Numbered from the stretch's first letter, positions 1 through 13,282 are shown. The stretch is DNA of 64,000 nucleotides from Stutzerimonas stutzeri (GCF_000219605.1 NC_015740.1:3720001-3784000), one strand, 5' to 3'. Made by a program: numbers and translations. The notes: a model not told the origin generated them from the sequence alone.

Positions 1-1429
1 GCTCGTCGCCCTGGTTCATCGCCACCTGCGCGCGTACGGCATTGAACTCGCAGACGATACGCGCCCAGTCCTGCTCCGAGCAGCTGCGCTGCAGCGCCAG
101 CTCGCCGGCCTTGAACCAGCGCTCGACATGATCGAACTGATAGGAGTTCTGCGACACCCAGGCCTGCAGCAGGGTGAGCAGCGGCGAGCCGGCGATCACC
201 GGTTCCGGCAGGGTTTCCAGGCACTGTTGCAACAACCCGAGACGACCCTGGCGATAGAACGCCCGGCCGTGGCGCTGCAGGATCTCGTCGACCTGCTGCG
301 GGTCGCTGGCCTGCACGGCATGGCGCGCGGCTTCCTCGGGCATGTTCTCGGCCAGCAGCGCGGAGGCCGCACGCAAGTGCAGCTGGTTGACCCGCTGCGG
401 CTGGTGGGTGCGCAGCTCGCCCTGCAGGAACACGGCGAACAGCGGGTGATAGCTGTACCAGCGGCGCAGGCTGTCCAGCGGCTGGATGAACAGGCCGCCA
501 CGCTCGAGCCGTTCGAGCATCTCGCGGCCGTGACAGGCTTCGGTGAGGCGATCGGCCAGGGCGGCGTCGAAGCGGTCGAGCAGGCAGGTCGCCTCGAGAA
601 AACCGCGCAGGTCCTCGGGCAGCCCCTCGATCACCTGTTCGCGCATGTAGTCGCGGATGTCCGGGTGGCCGAGCTGCAGGTTCTCCAGGAACAGGTCCAT
701 GCCGCGGCTGGTCTGCACCTCCTGCAGGGCCAGCTGCAGCGCGCAGGGCCAGCCACCGATGCGGCGGTTGAGACGTTCGACCTGCTCGCGGTTGATGCTT
801 GCCGGCACACCCAGTTCCAGCAGCGCCTGTACCTCGTCATCCTCGAAGGCCAGCTGGCGCGCGTCGAGCAACAGCAGCTGGTGCTTGACCCGCAGCTCGG
901 CGACACCCAGTTCGGGCAGGCGACGACTGCACACCAGCAGGGTCATCCAGCTCGGCATGTGGCGCAGGAAGAAGCGCAGGCCGGCGATCAGCTCGGCGTC
1001 ATTCAGCACCTCGAACTCGTCGAGCACGATCAGGATGGCCTCGTGCTCGTCCGGCAGCTCGGCCAGCAACTGGGTGAACAACGCGTCCAGCGATACCCGG
1101 CCCTGCTCGGCCAGCGCCACGGACAGAGGACAGCCGGCGTCCAGCTGGCGGTCCAGCGCCTGGGTCAGGTAGCGACCGAACTGCAGCCCCAGGTTGTCGC
1201 TGGCATGCAGCTGGAACCAGGCGATACGCCCATCGAAGGCCCGCGCCCACTGCGCCGCCAGGGTGGTCTTGCCGAAACCGCTGGCGGCATGCAGCACCGC
1301 CAGGCGCACCTGCGGCAGGCGCTGCTGCCACTCGTCCAGGCGCGGCCGTTCGAGCAGGCCCGGCGGCAACATGGGAATCGCCAGCTTGGTGGGGATCAAT
1401 GGCAGCAGTGGTGGCATCGCGGCATTCAT
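1..1429 (-). CDS. malT: MalT-like ATP-dependent LuxR-family activator, N-terminal part
   Basis: The open frame runs from an ATG at 1429 off the left edge, so only about 476 N-terminal residues are visible. A Walker A motif (GFGKTT) lies about 45 residues in, after the opening typical of MalT (LIPTKL...RPRL). A Walker B-like ILIVLDEFE and a STAND-type winged-helix region with LRRWYSYHPLF follow, then the start of helical repeats. MalT binds ATP and maltotriose and activates mal promoters; its C-terminal LuxR helix-turn-helix would lie outside the window. It sits 93 bp downstream of malG on the same strand and may be the last gene of a malEFG-malT transcription unit. No close ribosome-binding site was checked. 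I am confident of the family and less so of its exact effector. Confidence 0.85.
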   Translation of the reverse strand, partial: MNAAMPPLLPLIPTKLAIPMLPPGLLERPRLDEWQQRLPQVRLAVLHAASGFGKTTLAAQWARAFDGRIAWFQLHASDNLGLQFGRYLTQALDRQLDAGCPLSVALAEQGRVSLDALFTQLLAELPDEHEAILIVLDEFEVLNDAELIAGLRFFLRHMPSWMTLLVCSRRLPELGVAELRVKHQLLLLDARQLAFEDDEVQALLELGVPASINREQVERLNRRIGGWPCALQLALQEVQTSRGMDLFLENLQLGHPDIRDYMREQVIEGLPEDLRGFLEATCLLDRFDAALADRLTEACHGREMLERLERGGLFIQPLDSLRRWYSYHPLFAVFLQGELRTHQPQRVNQLHLRAASALLAENMPEEAARHAVQASDPQQVDEILQRHGRAFYRQGRLGLLQQCLETLPEPVIAGSPLLTLLQAWVSQNSYQFDHVERWFKAGELALQRSCSEQDWARIVCEFNAVRAQVAMNQGDE

Positions 1430-1522
1430 GGACGGTTCCCTGTTCTTGTTCTTGTCGTGGTCTGGCGCACCGGTTCGCACCGCTCCCGCTCCCCGGTTCC
1501 GCGCCTCGTTCAACTCAGGTGG

Positions 1523-2413
1523 TCAGCCCTTCACCCCGCCGGCGGTCAGGCCACCGACGATCCACCTCTGGCAGTAGAGGAACACGGCGGTGATGGGCAG
1601 GCCGGAGAGTACCGCGGCGGCGGCGAAGTCGCCCCACAGGTAGTTCTGCGGGTAGAGGTACTGCTGCGCGCCGACCGAGAGGGTGAGCTTGTCCACGTCC
1701 ATCAGCAGCACCGAGGCGATGGGGTATTCGGTGACGCTGGTGATGAAGGCGAGGATGAACACCACCGCCAGGATCGGCACGCTCATCGGCAGCAGGATAT
1801 GGAAGAACGCCTGCCAGGTGGTCGCCCCATCGACGATGGCAGCCTCCTCCAGCGAGGCGTCGATGCTCTCGAAGTAGCCCTTGATGGTCCAGATGTGCAG
1901 CGCCATGCCGCCCAGCGAGGCGACGATCACCGCGCCGTGGCTGTTCACCCCGAGCCAGCTGACGTGCTGGCCGAGCTGGTCGAACAGGGCGTAGATCGCC
2001 ACCAGCGAGAGCACCGGCGGGAACATCTGGAAGATCAGCATGCCTTTGAGGATCGGCGCCTTGCCGCCGAAGCGCATGCGCGCGAAGGCGTAGGCGCTGG
2101 TGGTCGACAGGAGCAGGATCAGCGCCGAACTGACCAGGGCGATCTTCACCGAGTTCCACAGCCACAGCAGCACCGGGAACGGCGGGTTCGTCACGCTGCC
2201 GTCCTCGTGGGTGTAGGGGATGCCGAGGGCCAGCGACCAGTGCTCCAGCGTCGGGTTCTCGGGGAACAGGCTGCCGGTGGCGAAGTTGCCCTCGCGAAAG
2301 GAGATCGACACCACCATCAGCAGCGGGAAGAGGATTGCCGCGACGAAGGCCAGCAGCGCCGCGTGGGTCGCCCAGAGCCGGTAACGCGCGGATTTCGGTT
2401 GCACCATGGCCAT
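1523..2413 (-). CDS. malG: maltose/maltodextrin ABC transporter permease MalG
   Basis: 296 residues, the usual MalG length. It is an inner-membrane permease that pairs with MalF. The N-terminal transmembrane helix is followed by a short periplasmic insert ([14 protein letters not shown]). The cytoplasmic EAA loop reads [16 protein letters not shown] and is the docking site for the MalK ATPase. The protein ends in GGVKG, as in enterobacterial MalG. The start at 2413 has AAGGAG upstream; MalF ends 10 bp before it, so malE-malF-malG is one operon. The matching ATPase gene malK is not in this window. Confidence 0.95.
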   Translation of the reverse strand: MAMVQPKSARYRLWATHAALLAFVAAILFPLLMVVSISFREGNFATGSLFPENPTLEHWSLALGIPYTHEDGSVTNPPFPVLLWLWNSVKIALVSSALILLLSTTSAYAFARMRFGGKAPILKGMLIFQMFPPVLSLVAIYALFDQLGQHVSWLGVNSHGAVIVASLGGMALHIWTIKGYFESIDASLEEAAIVDGATTWQAFFHILLPMSVPILAVVFILAFITSVTEYPIASVLLMDVDKLTLSVGAQQYLYPQNYLWGDFAAAAVLSGLPITAVFLYCQRWIVGGLTAGGVKG

Positions 2414-2423
2414 GACCGTCTCC

Positions 2424-3989
2424 TTATACCTTCACTTTCGAGAGTTTGAGATTCAGCAGCGCCATGGCACCGACGAGGATGAAGATCATCGTGGCGATGG
2501 CCGCGGCAAGGGCGAAGTCCTGCCCGGAATCCTGGAAGGCGATGCGGTAGGTGTAGCTGACCAGCAGGTCCGTGGTGCCGGCCGGTGTGGTCGCGCCGAT
2601 GATGTCCGGGCCGCCACGGGTCAGCAGGGTGATCAGCACGAAGTTGTTGAAGTTGAAGGCGAAGCAGGCGATCAACAGCGGCATCAGCGGCTTGATCAGC
2701 TGCGGCAGGGTAATGCGCAGCAGGTTGTCCAGCGGACTGGCGCCATCGATCGCCGAGGCCTCGTACTGATCCCGCGGGATGGCCTGCAGCAGGCCCATGC
2801 ACAGCAGCAGCATGTAGGGATAGCCGAGCCAGGTGTTGACGATGAGGATCATCGTGCGTGCCAGGGTCGGGTCGCTGAACCAGTCCGGACGGATGCCGAA
2901 CAACCCCTCGAGCAGCAGGTTGATCTCGCCGAAGTTCTGGTTGAACAGCCCGCGGAACACCAGGATGGAAATGAACCCCGGGACCGCATACGGCTGGATC
3001 AGCATCAGCCGGTAGAAGGCCTTGCCGCGCACCAGTTCCCATTGCAGCAGGCTGGCCAGCACCAGCCCCACGGCGAGGGTGAAGACCACGGTGAGCCCGG
3101 CGAAGGCGAAGGTCCAGGCGAAGATCTGCACGAAGGGTTCACGGATGCTCGGCTCGCTCAGCACCCGGGTGAAGTTGGCGAAGCCGGCGAACACGGTGAA
3201 GCCCGGCGGCACCGCCTTGCCCGTCTCGTCCACATAGAAGCCGCGCTCCATGTCGGCGGTCAGGCGTGCACCGCTGCGGGTGTCGACCAGCACACCGGGG
3301 CCGTCCTGCCGGTAGACCGGTTCCACCGCGGCGACCTCACGCAGGCCGTACAAGCGCAGCAGGCTGCCGTCCGGTGCCTGTAGTACCCATTGCTCCAGCG
3401 CCTTGCGCCGCTGGATCACGTCGCGCACCGGCAGCGCCTCGCCCAGCCCCTCGACGCCCTCGGCCGGCTGCAGCGTCAGCGGCGCCTGCGGGTCCGGCTC
3501 GCCGGTCAGCGGCGGGCTGACGAACACACCCAGTTCGCCCTTGTCGATGCGCAGACGCTCGCCATCAGGGCTTGGATGCAGGGTGAAACGGAAGCGCTCG
3601 CCGGCCAGGTAGGTCTGGCTCAGGTGGTAGCGCTCCACCTGGGTCTGGCTGAGCAGATTGCTGCCGCTGTAATTGGTGAAGCCGATGCCCACCGTGTACA
3701 GCAGCGGGAAAATGACGAACACCAGCATCCCGGCCACCGACGGGAAGATGTAGCGCTGCGCGTACATCCGCCGGTTGATGAACAGGTAGCTGGCGATCCC
3801 GGTCACCACCAGCCCGAGCAGGGCGAAGGCCATCTGCCCCTGCACGTAGAGCGCGACCACCAGGTACAGCGCAAAGGCGTTGAAGGTCAGCCACGCCAGC
3901 CAGCGCAGGCCGTTGGTCAGGGAGCGGGGCAGGCCCCGGGAGGTCGTACGGGTCATGGCTGGGCTGGGCAACTCGGCACGGGCATTCAC
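2424..3989 (-). CDS. malF: maltose/maltodextrin ABC transporter permease MalF
   Basis: Inner-membrane permease of the maltodextrin importer. N-terminal hydrophobic helices lead to a long soluble periplasmic P2-type loop (about residues 100-250, with [13 protein letters not shown] and [11 protein letters not shown]) and then to the permease helices. The EAA loop reads [14 protein letters not shown]. The open frame extends to 4082, but that start would lie inside malE. I chose GTG 3989, which has AAAGG upstream; ATG 3956 (510 residues, close to the 514 of E. coli MalF) is an equally good alternative. It is flanked by malE upstream (68 bp) and malG downstream (10 bp). Confidence 0.93.
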   Translation of the reverse strand: MNARAELPSPAMTRTTSRGLPRSLTNGLRWLAWLTFNAFALYLVVALYVQGQMAFALLGLVVTGIASYLFINRRMYAQRYIFPSVAGMLVFVIFPLLYTVGIGFTNYSGSNLLSQTQVERYHLSQTYLAGERFRFTLHPSPDGERLRIDKGELGVFVSPPLTGEPDPQAPLTLQPAEGVEGLGEALPVRDVIQRRKALEQWVLQAPDGSLLRLYGLREVAAVEPVYRQDGPGVLVDTRSGARLTADMERGFYVDETGKAVPPGFTVFAGFANFTRVLSEPSIREPFVQIFAWTFAFAGLTVVFTLAVGLVLASLLQWELVRGKAFYRLMLIQPYAVPGFISILVFRGLFNQNFGEINLLLEGLFGIRPDWFSDPTLARTMILIVNTWLGYPYMLLLCMGLLQAIPRDQYEASAIDGASPLDNLLRITLPQLIKPLMPLLIACFAFNFNNFVLITLLTRGGPDIIGATTPAGTTDLLVSYTYRIAFQDSGQDFALAAAIATMIFILVGAMALLNLKLSKVKV

Positions 3990-4056
3990 GGGAGCGGAAC
4001 CTTTGAGAACGGAGCATAGTCCGCCGGCGCGCCCGAGGCGGCGGCCGGCGACGGGT

Positions 4057-5244
<1,188 letters not shown>

Positions 5245-5494
5245 GCTTCGCGTTCCTCGTGGCTTCTTGTTTTTTGTTCCACCCGCTGCCGGCCTTTGGC
5301 TCTGGCAGTCGTTCCATCCTCGGCACCTGACGCGCCATCTGCATCCTCCCCTTCGGGGGCACCGAGGGCGTAGAAGCGGGGCGTAGATCGTTCGGCTCAG
5401 CTGCGCGAAATACGCCAGGTGATTCAGGCTTACGCCTATACCTGGCTGGCAACGCGCGGTCAAATGTGGCGAAAAAGCACAATGGAGCTTCTCG
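5245..5494. promoter_or_regulatory. malE/malS divergent control region with a candidate MalT box
   Basis: 250 bp between the divergent starts of malE and malS. On the minus strand, GGGGAGGATG (core GGAGGA at 5344-5349) fits the MalT core GGAKGA and the longer GGGGAKGAGG box. No convincing sigma-70 hexamers could be fixed by eye. Control by the neighbouring malT is inferred from the motif and location. Confidence 0.45.
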
Positions 5495-7567
5495 ATGCGT
5501 GCCAACCGCCTGCCTGCCCTGCTGCCGCTGCTCTGCTTCGCCCTGCCGCTCTCCGCCCTGGCTGACCCCGAACTGGCCGCCCGACTGGACGACCAGCCGC
5601 TGGCGCTGAGCTGGAATGCGCTGGCCAGCGACCGTTACGACATCGAGCTCAGTCTCGCGCCCGGCCAGTTGCAGTTGCGCATGCCTCAGGCCGGCGACGA
5701 GGCCGTGCCGCTCGCGCCCTTTCGCCGCCAGCCGCTTGGCAGAGACAGCGCCTACCGCTACGAAGTGCCCGAGGCCGGTCGCTATCGGCTGATCGTCGAG
5801 ACCGGCGCCGCGCCGGCCCTGCGTCTGCTGCCGATCAAACCCGCCGCTCCGGTGGCAGCCGCCGCGACCTGCAAGCCCTGGGATGGCCGCGAGGTGGAGC
5901 TGGCGGTCAGCGAGGTCTTCGGCGAAGGCGAGACCCTGCGCGACGCCTTGTCCGGCGCCACCGCGGTGGTCCGCGACGGCCGGGTCAGGCTGCAACCCGC
6001 CGCCAGCAGTGACGGTCTGCTGCTGCTCGAACGCGCCGAATCGCCCGAGCAGCCGATCGCACGCGACTGGCGCAACGCGATCGTCTACTTCGTGCTCACC
6101 GACCGCTTCGCCAACGGTGATCCAGGCAACGACCGCAGCTATGGCCGCGAGCCGGATGGCGCCGAGGAGATCGGCACCTTCCACGGTGGCGACCTCAAGG
6201 GGCTGACCAAGCGCCTCGACCATATCGCCAGCCTCGGCGTCGATGCGCTATGGATCAGCGCGCCGTACGAGCAGATCCACGGCTGGGTCGGCGGCGGCGA
6301 TCGCGGCGACTTCCGCCACTACGGTTACCACGGCTACTACGCGCTGGACTTCACCCAGCTCGACGCCAACATGGGCAGCGAGAACGACCTGCGTGCCCTC
6401 ATCAGCAAGGCCCATGCCCGCGGCATCCGCGTGCTGTTCGACGTGGTGCTCAACCATCCGGGCTATTCCACCCTGCAGGACATGCAGCAGCTCGGCTTCG
6501 GCGCCCTGCGCGACGGCATGGCCGAGTATCTGCCCGAGCAGTGGAGCGCCTGGCAGCCGGAAGCCCACGAGAACCTGCACGCCTACCACAACCTGGTGGA
6601 TTACGAGCACCCGAGCTGGGCCGCCTGGTGGGGCCGTGACTGGGTCCGTGCCGGCATCGCCGACTACGACACGCCGCCCAGCAGCACCGTCGATCCACTC
6701 AAGGGCTCGCTGGCCTTTCTGCCGGATTTCCGTACCGAGTCCGAGGCGGTCGTCGCGCTGCCGGAATTTCTCGCGCACAAGGCGCAAACCCGTGCCGAGC
6801 CACGCGAAGGCTACCGGGTGCGCGACTACCTGATCGAATGGCTGACCGGCTGGGTCCGCGAGTTCGGCGTCGACGGCTTTCGTGCCGACACCGTCAAGCA
6901 CGTCGAGCCGTCGACCTGGGCCGAGTTGCGCGTGGCGGCCGAGCGCGCCCGCGCCGACTGGGCCCGCGCCAACCCGGACGACCCCATGGCCGGCGAGCCT
7001 TTCTGGATGGTCGGCGAAGTGTTCGGCCACGGCCCAGAGGCCAGCGACTATCTCGACCAGGGTTTCGATGCGTTGATCAACTTCGCCTTCCAGGATCAGG
7101 CGCTGGCCGCCAGCGACTGCCTGGCCGCCGCCGAGCCCAGTTACGCCGACTACGCCAGGCGCCTGGCCGAGACGCCCGGGCACAACCTGCTGAGCTACGC
7201 CTCGTCCCATGACACGGCGCTGTTCAACCAGCTGGCCAAGGGCGACCTGGCGCACCAGCGCGGTCTCGCCGCCGCCCTGCTGCTGGCGCCCGGCGCGGTG
7301 CAGATCTACTACGGCGACGAAAGCGCCCGCAGCTTTGGCCCCAGCGGTTCGGACCCGTATCAGGGCACGCGCAGCTCGATGAACTGGGCCGAGCACCAGC
7401 GACCCGAGATTGCTGGATTGATCGAGCACTGGCAGCGGATTGGTCAGTTCCGTACGCGCCATCCAGCCATCGGCGCGGGTGAACACAAACTGCTTTCTTC
7501 CGGCCAGCCCTATGCCTTCGCCCGCGAGCTGGGCGAGGACAAGGTCATCGTGGTGCAGGCCCGATGA
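5495..7567 (+). CDS. malS: periplasmic alpha-amylase, MalS type (GH13)
   Basis: 690 residues (E. coli MalS is 676). The signal peptide ends in LSALA. An N-terminal beta-rich domain of about 180 residues precedes the (beta/alpha)8 barrel, which starts at [15 protein letters not shown]. All four GH13 motifs are visible: DVVLNH (from residue 316), [10 protein letters not shown] with nucleophile D465, GEVFG with acid/base E508, and SSHD with D573. It cleaves maltodextrins in the periplasm after entry through LamB. ATG 5495 has GGAG shortly upstream. Its stop overlaps the next start as ATGA (7564-7567), so the two genes are translationally coupled. Confidence 0.9.
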   Translation: MRANRLPALLPLLCFALPLSALADPELAARLDDQPLALSWNALASDRYDIELSLAPGQLQLRMPQAGDEAVPLAPFRRQPLGRDSAYRYEVPEAGRYRLIVETGAAPALRLLPIKPAAPVAAAATCKPWDGREVELAVSEVFGEGETLRDALSGATAVVRDGRVRLQPAASSDGLLLLERAESPEQPIARDWRNAIVYFVLTDRFANGDPGNDRSYGREPDGAEEIGTFHGGDLKGLTKRLDHIASLGVDALWISAPYEQIHGWVGGGDRGDFRHYGYHGYYALDFTQLDANMGSENDLRALISKAHARGIRVLFDVVLNHPGYSTLQDMQQLGFGALRDGMAEYLPEQWSAWQPEAHENLHAYHNLVDYEHPSWAAWWGRDWVRAGIADYDTPPSSTVDPLKGSLAFLPDFRTESEAVVALPEFLAHKAQTRAEPREGYRVRDYLIEWLTGWVREFGVDGFRADTVKHVEPSTWAELRVAAERARADWARANPDDPMAGEPFWMVGEVFGHGPEASDYLDQGFDALINFAFQDQALAASDCLAAAEPSYADYARRLAETPGHNLLSYASSHDTALFNQLAKGDLAHQRGLAAALLLAPGAVQIYYGDESARSFGPSGSDPYQGTRSSMNWAEHQRPEIAGLIEHWQRIGQFRTRHPAIGAGEHKLLSSGQPYAFARELGEDKVIVVQAR

Positions 7568-8676
7568 GTACCGCATCCCTGACCGCAGCGGCACGGCGCC
7601 AGGCCCAGCTGGCCTTTCTCGCCAGCGGCACCGAGTTTCGCCTGGGCCGCGCGGAGGATTGCCCGCTGCCACCGGAACAACTGGCGGTGGTACGTGGCGA
7701 CGAGCCCTGGGTACGCGCCTGCCTCGACGACGGGCTGACCGCTCGGGTCTACCGCGTGCAGCTGGCCGGGCGCGACTGGGCGCTGAAGGTCGCCCGGCGG
7801 CCCTGTCGTGTGCAGAACCCGGACGGCCAGGCGAGTTTCCTCAACGAGCTGCAGCGCCGCCGCGACCTGGCCCGGCTGATGCGCACACCGGAGCAGGCCG
7901 AACGCCTGGCCGGCATCGTGCCGACGCAGTATGCCTCGCTGCAGCAGGGCATCGTGCTGTCGCCCTGGGTCGAAGGCCGGCGCATCGAGCGCTGGGACGA
8001 GCGACAGCTGGTCGAGCTGTTCGACCTGCTGATCGCGCTGGTGCTGGCCGGCCTGTTCGAATGGGATCTGGCGCCAGGCAACACCCTGGACGATGGCCGC
8101 ATCCGCCTGTTCGATTTCGGCTACCTCTACCCCTTCGACCCGCTGCGTCAGTACAACAGCGACGGCCTCGCCTCGCCGGGGTTTCATCCGGCCGAACGCT
8201 TCGAGACGCGCCAGCTGTTCGCCTGCCTCCTGCGGCTGGAACAGCAAAGCGAGGCTTGGGCACTGGCCGATTTCGAGCAGGAGAAACGCATCGCGCTGGA
8301 TGCCTACCAGCGTCTGCATCGAGAGCTGACCGCCCGCGGCGCAAGCGAGACGGTATCGGGCTGGCTGAGCGACCTGATGCGTGGCTGGCGCAACGCACTG
8401 GCCGGTGATCCGGGCGGGCTGTACCTGCAGGAGGCCTGGCGCTCGCATTGGCTGGACGTGAAGGACGACCTCAGCGGGCAGAGCTGCACGCCACTGACCC
8501 TGCAGCGCCTGGCCTGGCTCCGGGATAAAGCCACTGCCCTGCATGCCGACCTGCTCGCCAGCGGCGCGCTGGCCAACGCGCGCAACCCCGGCCGCGATGC
8601 CTTGCTCGACGAGCTGCGCCAGGCCGAAGCCCAGGCGATTCGCTGGCAGCTGGGCGATACGCAGAATGCCGGATAG
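7564..8676 (+). CDS. kinase-fold protein coupled to malS, substrate unknown
   Basis: 370 residues, no signal peptide. It carries the protein-kinase-like/aminoglycoside-phosphotransferase landmarks in order: WALKVAR with K75 (ATP lysine), FLNEL with E95 (alpha-C glutamate), SPWVEG as hinge, EWDLAPGN with D168 and N173 (catalytic loop), and LFDFG with D184 (metal ligand). The last 170 residues are helical and carry no motif I recognise. The kinase signature is complete, so it is probably active, but the substrate (protein, sugar or lipid) cannot be read from sequence. The ATGA overlap with malS ties its synthesis to periplasmic maltodextrin degradation. No gene follows on the same strand, so malS and this gene form a two-gene unit. 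Confidence 0.7.
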   Translation: MSTASLTAAARRQAQLAFLASGTEFRLGRAEDCPLPPEQLAVVRGDEPWVRACLDDGLTARVYRVQLAGRDWALKVARRPCRVQNPDGQASFLNELQRRRDLARLMRTPEQAERLAGIVPTQYASLQQGIVLSPWVEGRRIERWDERQLVELFDLLIALVLAGLFEWDLAPGNTLDDGRIRLFDFGYLYPFDPLRQYNSDGLASPGFHPAERFETRQLFACLLRLEQQSEAWALADFEQEKRIALDAYQRLHRELTARGASETVSGWLSDLMRGWRNALAGDPGGLYLQEAWRSHWLDVKDDLSGQSCTPLTLQRLAWLRDKATALHADLLASGALANARNPGRDALLDELRQAEAQAIRWQLGDTQNAG

Positions 8677-8808
8677 CCGTGAGTGACGCGCCGCGGACCC
8701 GACGGAAGCTGACTGACCGCAGTGCTGCGTTGTTTGGCTGATGCCCACCGAGCCCGGAGCGGCGCGGCTGCGCACATAGATCTGGACCCAGCCCCGTAAG
8801 GAGGCCAA

Positions 8809-8840
8809 CAAAAAGCCCGCCTCACATCGGCGAGGCGGGC
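8809..8840 (-). terminator. rho-independent terminator of amyP
   Basis: On the minus strand, a perfect 9-bp stem GCCCGCCTC/GAGGCGGGC with an 8-nt loop is followed by TTTTTG. It lies 19 bp after the amyP stop. The remaining bases from 8677 to 8808 contain nothing I recognise. Confidence 0.88.
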
Positions 8841-8858
8841 CGTCGCTACCGCTTGCGG

Positions 8859-10520
8859 CTAGAACCGCCCCGCCGTGGTGGCACCCTCGGTGGGCTTCAC
8901 GCTGTTGTTGGCCCCGCCCTGCCATTGCCGCACCAGCGTTGCATTGGCCTCGTTGCGGATCAGGCACTTCCATTCCACGTTCTGGCCGGCCGGCAGCGAG
9001 ATGCGGCCCTTCCAGGTCGGGTAGCCGCTGGTATCGGTCAGCCGCACCGCAGAGGCCGGGCTCCAGTTGCCGAGCTGGCTGACGTTGCCCACCGCGTAGA
9101 CGCTGTCGCCGGGTTGCGTCACACCGTTGTCGCAGCGGAAGTTCACGCTGACCAGGGCACCGGGCTCACCGCCGCCATTGTCACCGCCACCACTGCCGGC
9201 GCCGGTGCGCCAGACCCGCACCTGGCCATTGCTGGTATTGACTGCTTCGCTGAAGCTGCCGCTGGCGACCTGGCCGGGATTGCTCAGGTTGGAATTGAGC
9301 GCCACCACCAGGGTCTGCTGACTGCCGGTGACGGTGGCGACGAGGCCGCTGTAGCCGCTGTGGAAGCTGATCGCCGAATCGGCACGCACGCCAGCGGCGC
9401 GACGCACCTGGATCAGCTGGCGGATGAAGTCGCGGTAGCCCCAATCGTACATGTGCGACCAGTACACCACCGGCGTGCCGGGGCTGGTCAGAATGTACGC
9501 GTAGGCCTGACGGATCAGCCCGTCCTGCAGCGGCCAGTGATGCTGCCCACCGTTCTGCCCGGGCGAGTAGCCGGTGTCGTGGTTGTCGACAAAGGTCACT
9601 GCCACCTCGCGCCAGCGCGGATCGGGGTTGCCGTTAAGGCCGTTCTTCCAGTCGGCGATCGAGCCGTTCTGCATGCGCTCCTTGAGGGCGAAGTCGAACA
9701 CCGGGCACTTGGCCCGATCGGACCAGTCCTTGATGATCTGCTGCCAGCTCGCCGTGTTGCGCCAGTCCCAGCTGGGATATTCAGAAGGGCCTTTCCACAG
9801 CTCGCCGACGCAGAAGCTGTTGTCGGCACTGTCGGTCATCCAGCTGTTGACCCGCTCCGGGGCGAAGCCGCGGACGAAATCGAAGCGGAAGCCGCCGGCG
9901 CCGTACTGGCTGCGCAGGTTGGCGAACTCGTCGCGGAACATGCCATAGACCTGCGGATGGCCGGTATTGAGGTCGGCATCGCCACCGACGAAACGATCGC
10001 CGTCGTCGCAGTCGTTGGGGTAGTTGCCCGGGTCGGCGCAGTCGTTGCGCCAGAAGCCCTGGCCAGCCGGCAGGTTGATTTCCTTGTTCGGGTAGCCGCG
10101 GTTCATGTGGTTGGGCACCACGTCGTAGAGCACCTTCACCCCGGCACCGCCGAGCGCACCGGCCGCCTGACGCAGCTGGGCATCGCTGCCGTAGCGGCCG
10201 TTCTTGTTGAAGTCGTGCCAGAAGTAGCCTTCGCCGCCGCCGGACTTGCCGCCTTCGCTCCAGCTGGAGAAGTCACGCCAGGGCACCGGCATCCAGATTG
10301 CCGAGAAGCCGTCGGCCGCGATCGTCGAGGCCTGTTGGCGGAGGATGTTGTACCAGTCGTTGGGCGCTTCGCGGACGACGTTCCAGTGGAAGCCCTGGAG
10401 GATGATTTCGTCGCCGCCGTGGTAGCGCACCCCGGCCGGGCTCTTGCCGGCCTGATCGGCCAGTACGGGAAACGGCAGCAGGACCGCCGCCAATACGGCG
10501 GCACGCAGGATGTGGCTCAT
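8859..10520 (-). CDS. amyP: secreted glucan 1,4-alpha-maltotetraohydrolase (G4-forming amylase) with starch-binding domain
   Basis: 553 residues. A 21-residue signal peptide (ends FPVLA) is followed by DQAGKSP, the mature start known for the P. stutzeri maltotetraose-forming exo-amylase. The GH13 catalytic domain has DVVPNH, GGFRFDFVRG, FCVGELW and FVDNHDTG. A Gly/Ser-rich linker (about residues 440-460) leads to a CBM20 starch-binding domain that opens VSVNFRCDNG and has GNVSQLGNW. The enzyme releases maltotetraose from starch chain ends outside the cell; LamB and MalEFG then import it. ATG 10520 has GGAG 7 nt upstream. The linker is slightly longer than the one I recall for the crystallised enzyme. 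Confidence 0.96.
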   Translation of the reverse strand: MSHILRAAVLAAVLLPFPVLADQAGKSPAGVRYHGGDEIILQGFHWNVVREAPNDWYNILRQQASTIAADGFSAIWMPVPWRDFSSWSEGGKSGGGEGYFWHDFNKNGRYGSDAQLRQAAGALGGAGVKVLYDVVPNHMNRGYPNKEINLPAGQGFWRNDCADPGNYPNDCDDGDRFVGGDADLNTGHPQVYGMFRDEFANLRSQYGAGGFRFDFVRGFAPERVNSWMTDSADNSFCVGELWKGPSEYPSWDWRNTASWQQIIKDWSDRAKCPVFDFALKERMQNGSIADWKNGLNGNPDPRWREVAVTFVDNHDTGYSPGQNGGQHHWPLQDGLIRQAYAYILTSPGTPVVYWSHMYDWGYRDFIRQLIQVRRAAGVRADSAISFHSGYSGLVATVTGSQQTLVVALNSNLSNPGQVASGSFSEAVNTSNGQVRVWRTGAGSGGGDNGGGEPGALVSVNFRCDNGVTQPGDSVYAVGNVSQLGNWSPASAVRLTDTSGYPTWKGRISLPAGQNVEWKCLIRNEANATLVRQWQGGANNSVKPTEGATTAGRF

Positions 10521-12198
<1,678 letters not shown>

Positions 12199-12267
12199 CC
12201 CGCACTGGCTGAACGCCGTTGCGAGCAACGGCAGGCTTTCCGCTCCCACCGTCCAGACGGTGCCTTT

Positions 12268-12299
12268 TGCCCCGACTCTGGCAGGTCGGGGCATTTTTT
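12268..12299 (+). terminator. rho-independent terminator between lamB and malM
   Basis: A perfect 9-bp stem TGCCCCGAC/GTCGGGGCA with an 8-nt loop is followed by six T residues. A weaker hairpin, CACCGT/ACGGTG at 12247-12262, sits just before it. It ends only 15 bp before the malM start, so malM is probably read by partial read-through. Confidence 0.9.
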
Positions 12300-12314
12300 A
12301 TCCGGAGAAGCACC

Positions 12315-13238
12315 ATGCATCCTCTCTCTCTTTTCGCCGCCGGGCTGATCGCTCTGGCACTCGTCGGCTGCAGCAGCGAGCCGCTGCGCCGGGTCGACGC
12401 CCTGGCCGCCAGCCCGGCCCCGCTGCAAGGCTCGGTCGAACAGGCCCGTGCCGCGCTGGCGGCCGCGCCGTCCTGCTGCAACGGCCTCGACCAACTGCCG
12501 TACGAGCCCCTGGAGGCAGGCTTCAGCGGCAACGTCGTGATTGACAGCCAGGCACCGGCCTATGCCTTCGAGACCGGCAAGAGCTTCTTGCGCGCCTTCA
12601 AGCTGCCGGCCGGCGGCCCGTCGTTCGAGCTGCGTCTATACAGCCAGGCCGGCAGCAGCGTGCTGGCACCCAATGCCATGCTGCTGGACAGCCGCATGCG
12701 CCCGACCCGCCTGCTGGATGCCGACGACTTCGTCTACGTTCCGCCAACCGGGCTCAAAGGCGACAGTCTGGACGCGCGCCTGCGCATCGATCGCTCGCAG
12801 CCCGAGCATCCAGGCAACGAGCGCTACCTGATCCTCTACACCAGCGAGGCGCAGATGGCCGGGCAGACCGTCCTGCAACATCCGGCCAAGGCCTACGCCA
12901 AGGCGCTGGGCAACGAACCGCCGAGCATCCCCGATCCGGTGGCGCAGCACTCCCCGGTGGGCGTGATCAAGCTGGTGATGATCCCCGACAGTGCCGCCGG
13001 CTCGAACGCCAAGGGCTACGTACCGGGCTACAGCATCGGCCAGGAGATGGGCAACGAACTGCCCACCGCGCCGGCACCGACGGTGCTGCCGGAAACCTCG
13101 GCCTATTATCGCCAGGCGATCGATGCGGCGCTGGCGCAGAAGGACCTGGAGCGCGCCCTGCGCCTGGCCGACGAGGCCGCGCGCGTCGGCGATACTCAGG
13201 CGAAGCAGCATCTGCTGCAGCGAATCGAGATTCGCTGA
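12315..13238 (+). CDS. malM: MalM-like maltose-operon lipoprotein
   Basis: 307 residues (E. coli MalM is 306). The lipobox LALVGC puts the lipidated cysteine near residue 19. The body matches MalM: CCNGLDQLPYEPL, then a central beta domain, then GYVPGYSIGQEMGNELP and a helical C-terminus. It is a periplasmic lipoprotein of the maltose regulon whose molecular role is unclear. ATG 12315 has GGAGAAG upstream; the frame is open further upstream, but that stretch contains the lamB terminator and cannot be coding. Confidence 0.9.
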   Translation: MHPLSLFAAGLIALALVGCSSEPLRRVDALAASPAPLQGSVEQARAALAAAPSCCNGLDQLPYEPLEAGFSGNVVIDSQAPAYAFETGKSFLRAFKLPAGGPSFELRLYSQAGSSVLAPNAMLLDSRMRPTRLLDADDFVYVPPTGLKGDSLDARLRIDRSQPEHPGNERYLILYTSEAQMAGQTVLQHPAKAYAKALGNEPPSIPDPVAQHSPVGVIKLVMIPDSAAGSNAKGYVPGYSIGQEMGNELPTAPAPTVLPETSAYYRQAIDAALAQKDLERALRLADEAARVGDTQAKQHLLQRIEIR

Positions 13239-13254
13239 CACGGTCGGCAGCAAC

Positions 13255-13282
13255 GGGTGGATGGGTGAAGTGCCATCCACCC
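13255..13282. repeat. REP-like palindrome (GGTGGATG/CATCCACC family)
   Basis: A perfect 10-bp inverted repeat GGGTGGATGG/CCATCCACCC with loop gtgaagtg, followed by CTGCG. It belongs to the same family as the elements at 13844-13875 and in the tandem block at 40241-40562. It lies between the convergent genes malM and sugE. Confidence 0.8.

Noticed and set aside
128..2449. 773-codon open frame on the plus strand
   Set aside because: It is antisense to malT and malG, Gln/Arg-rich without any domain, and typical of GC-rich shadow frames.
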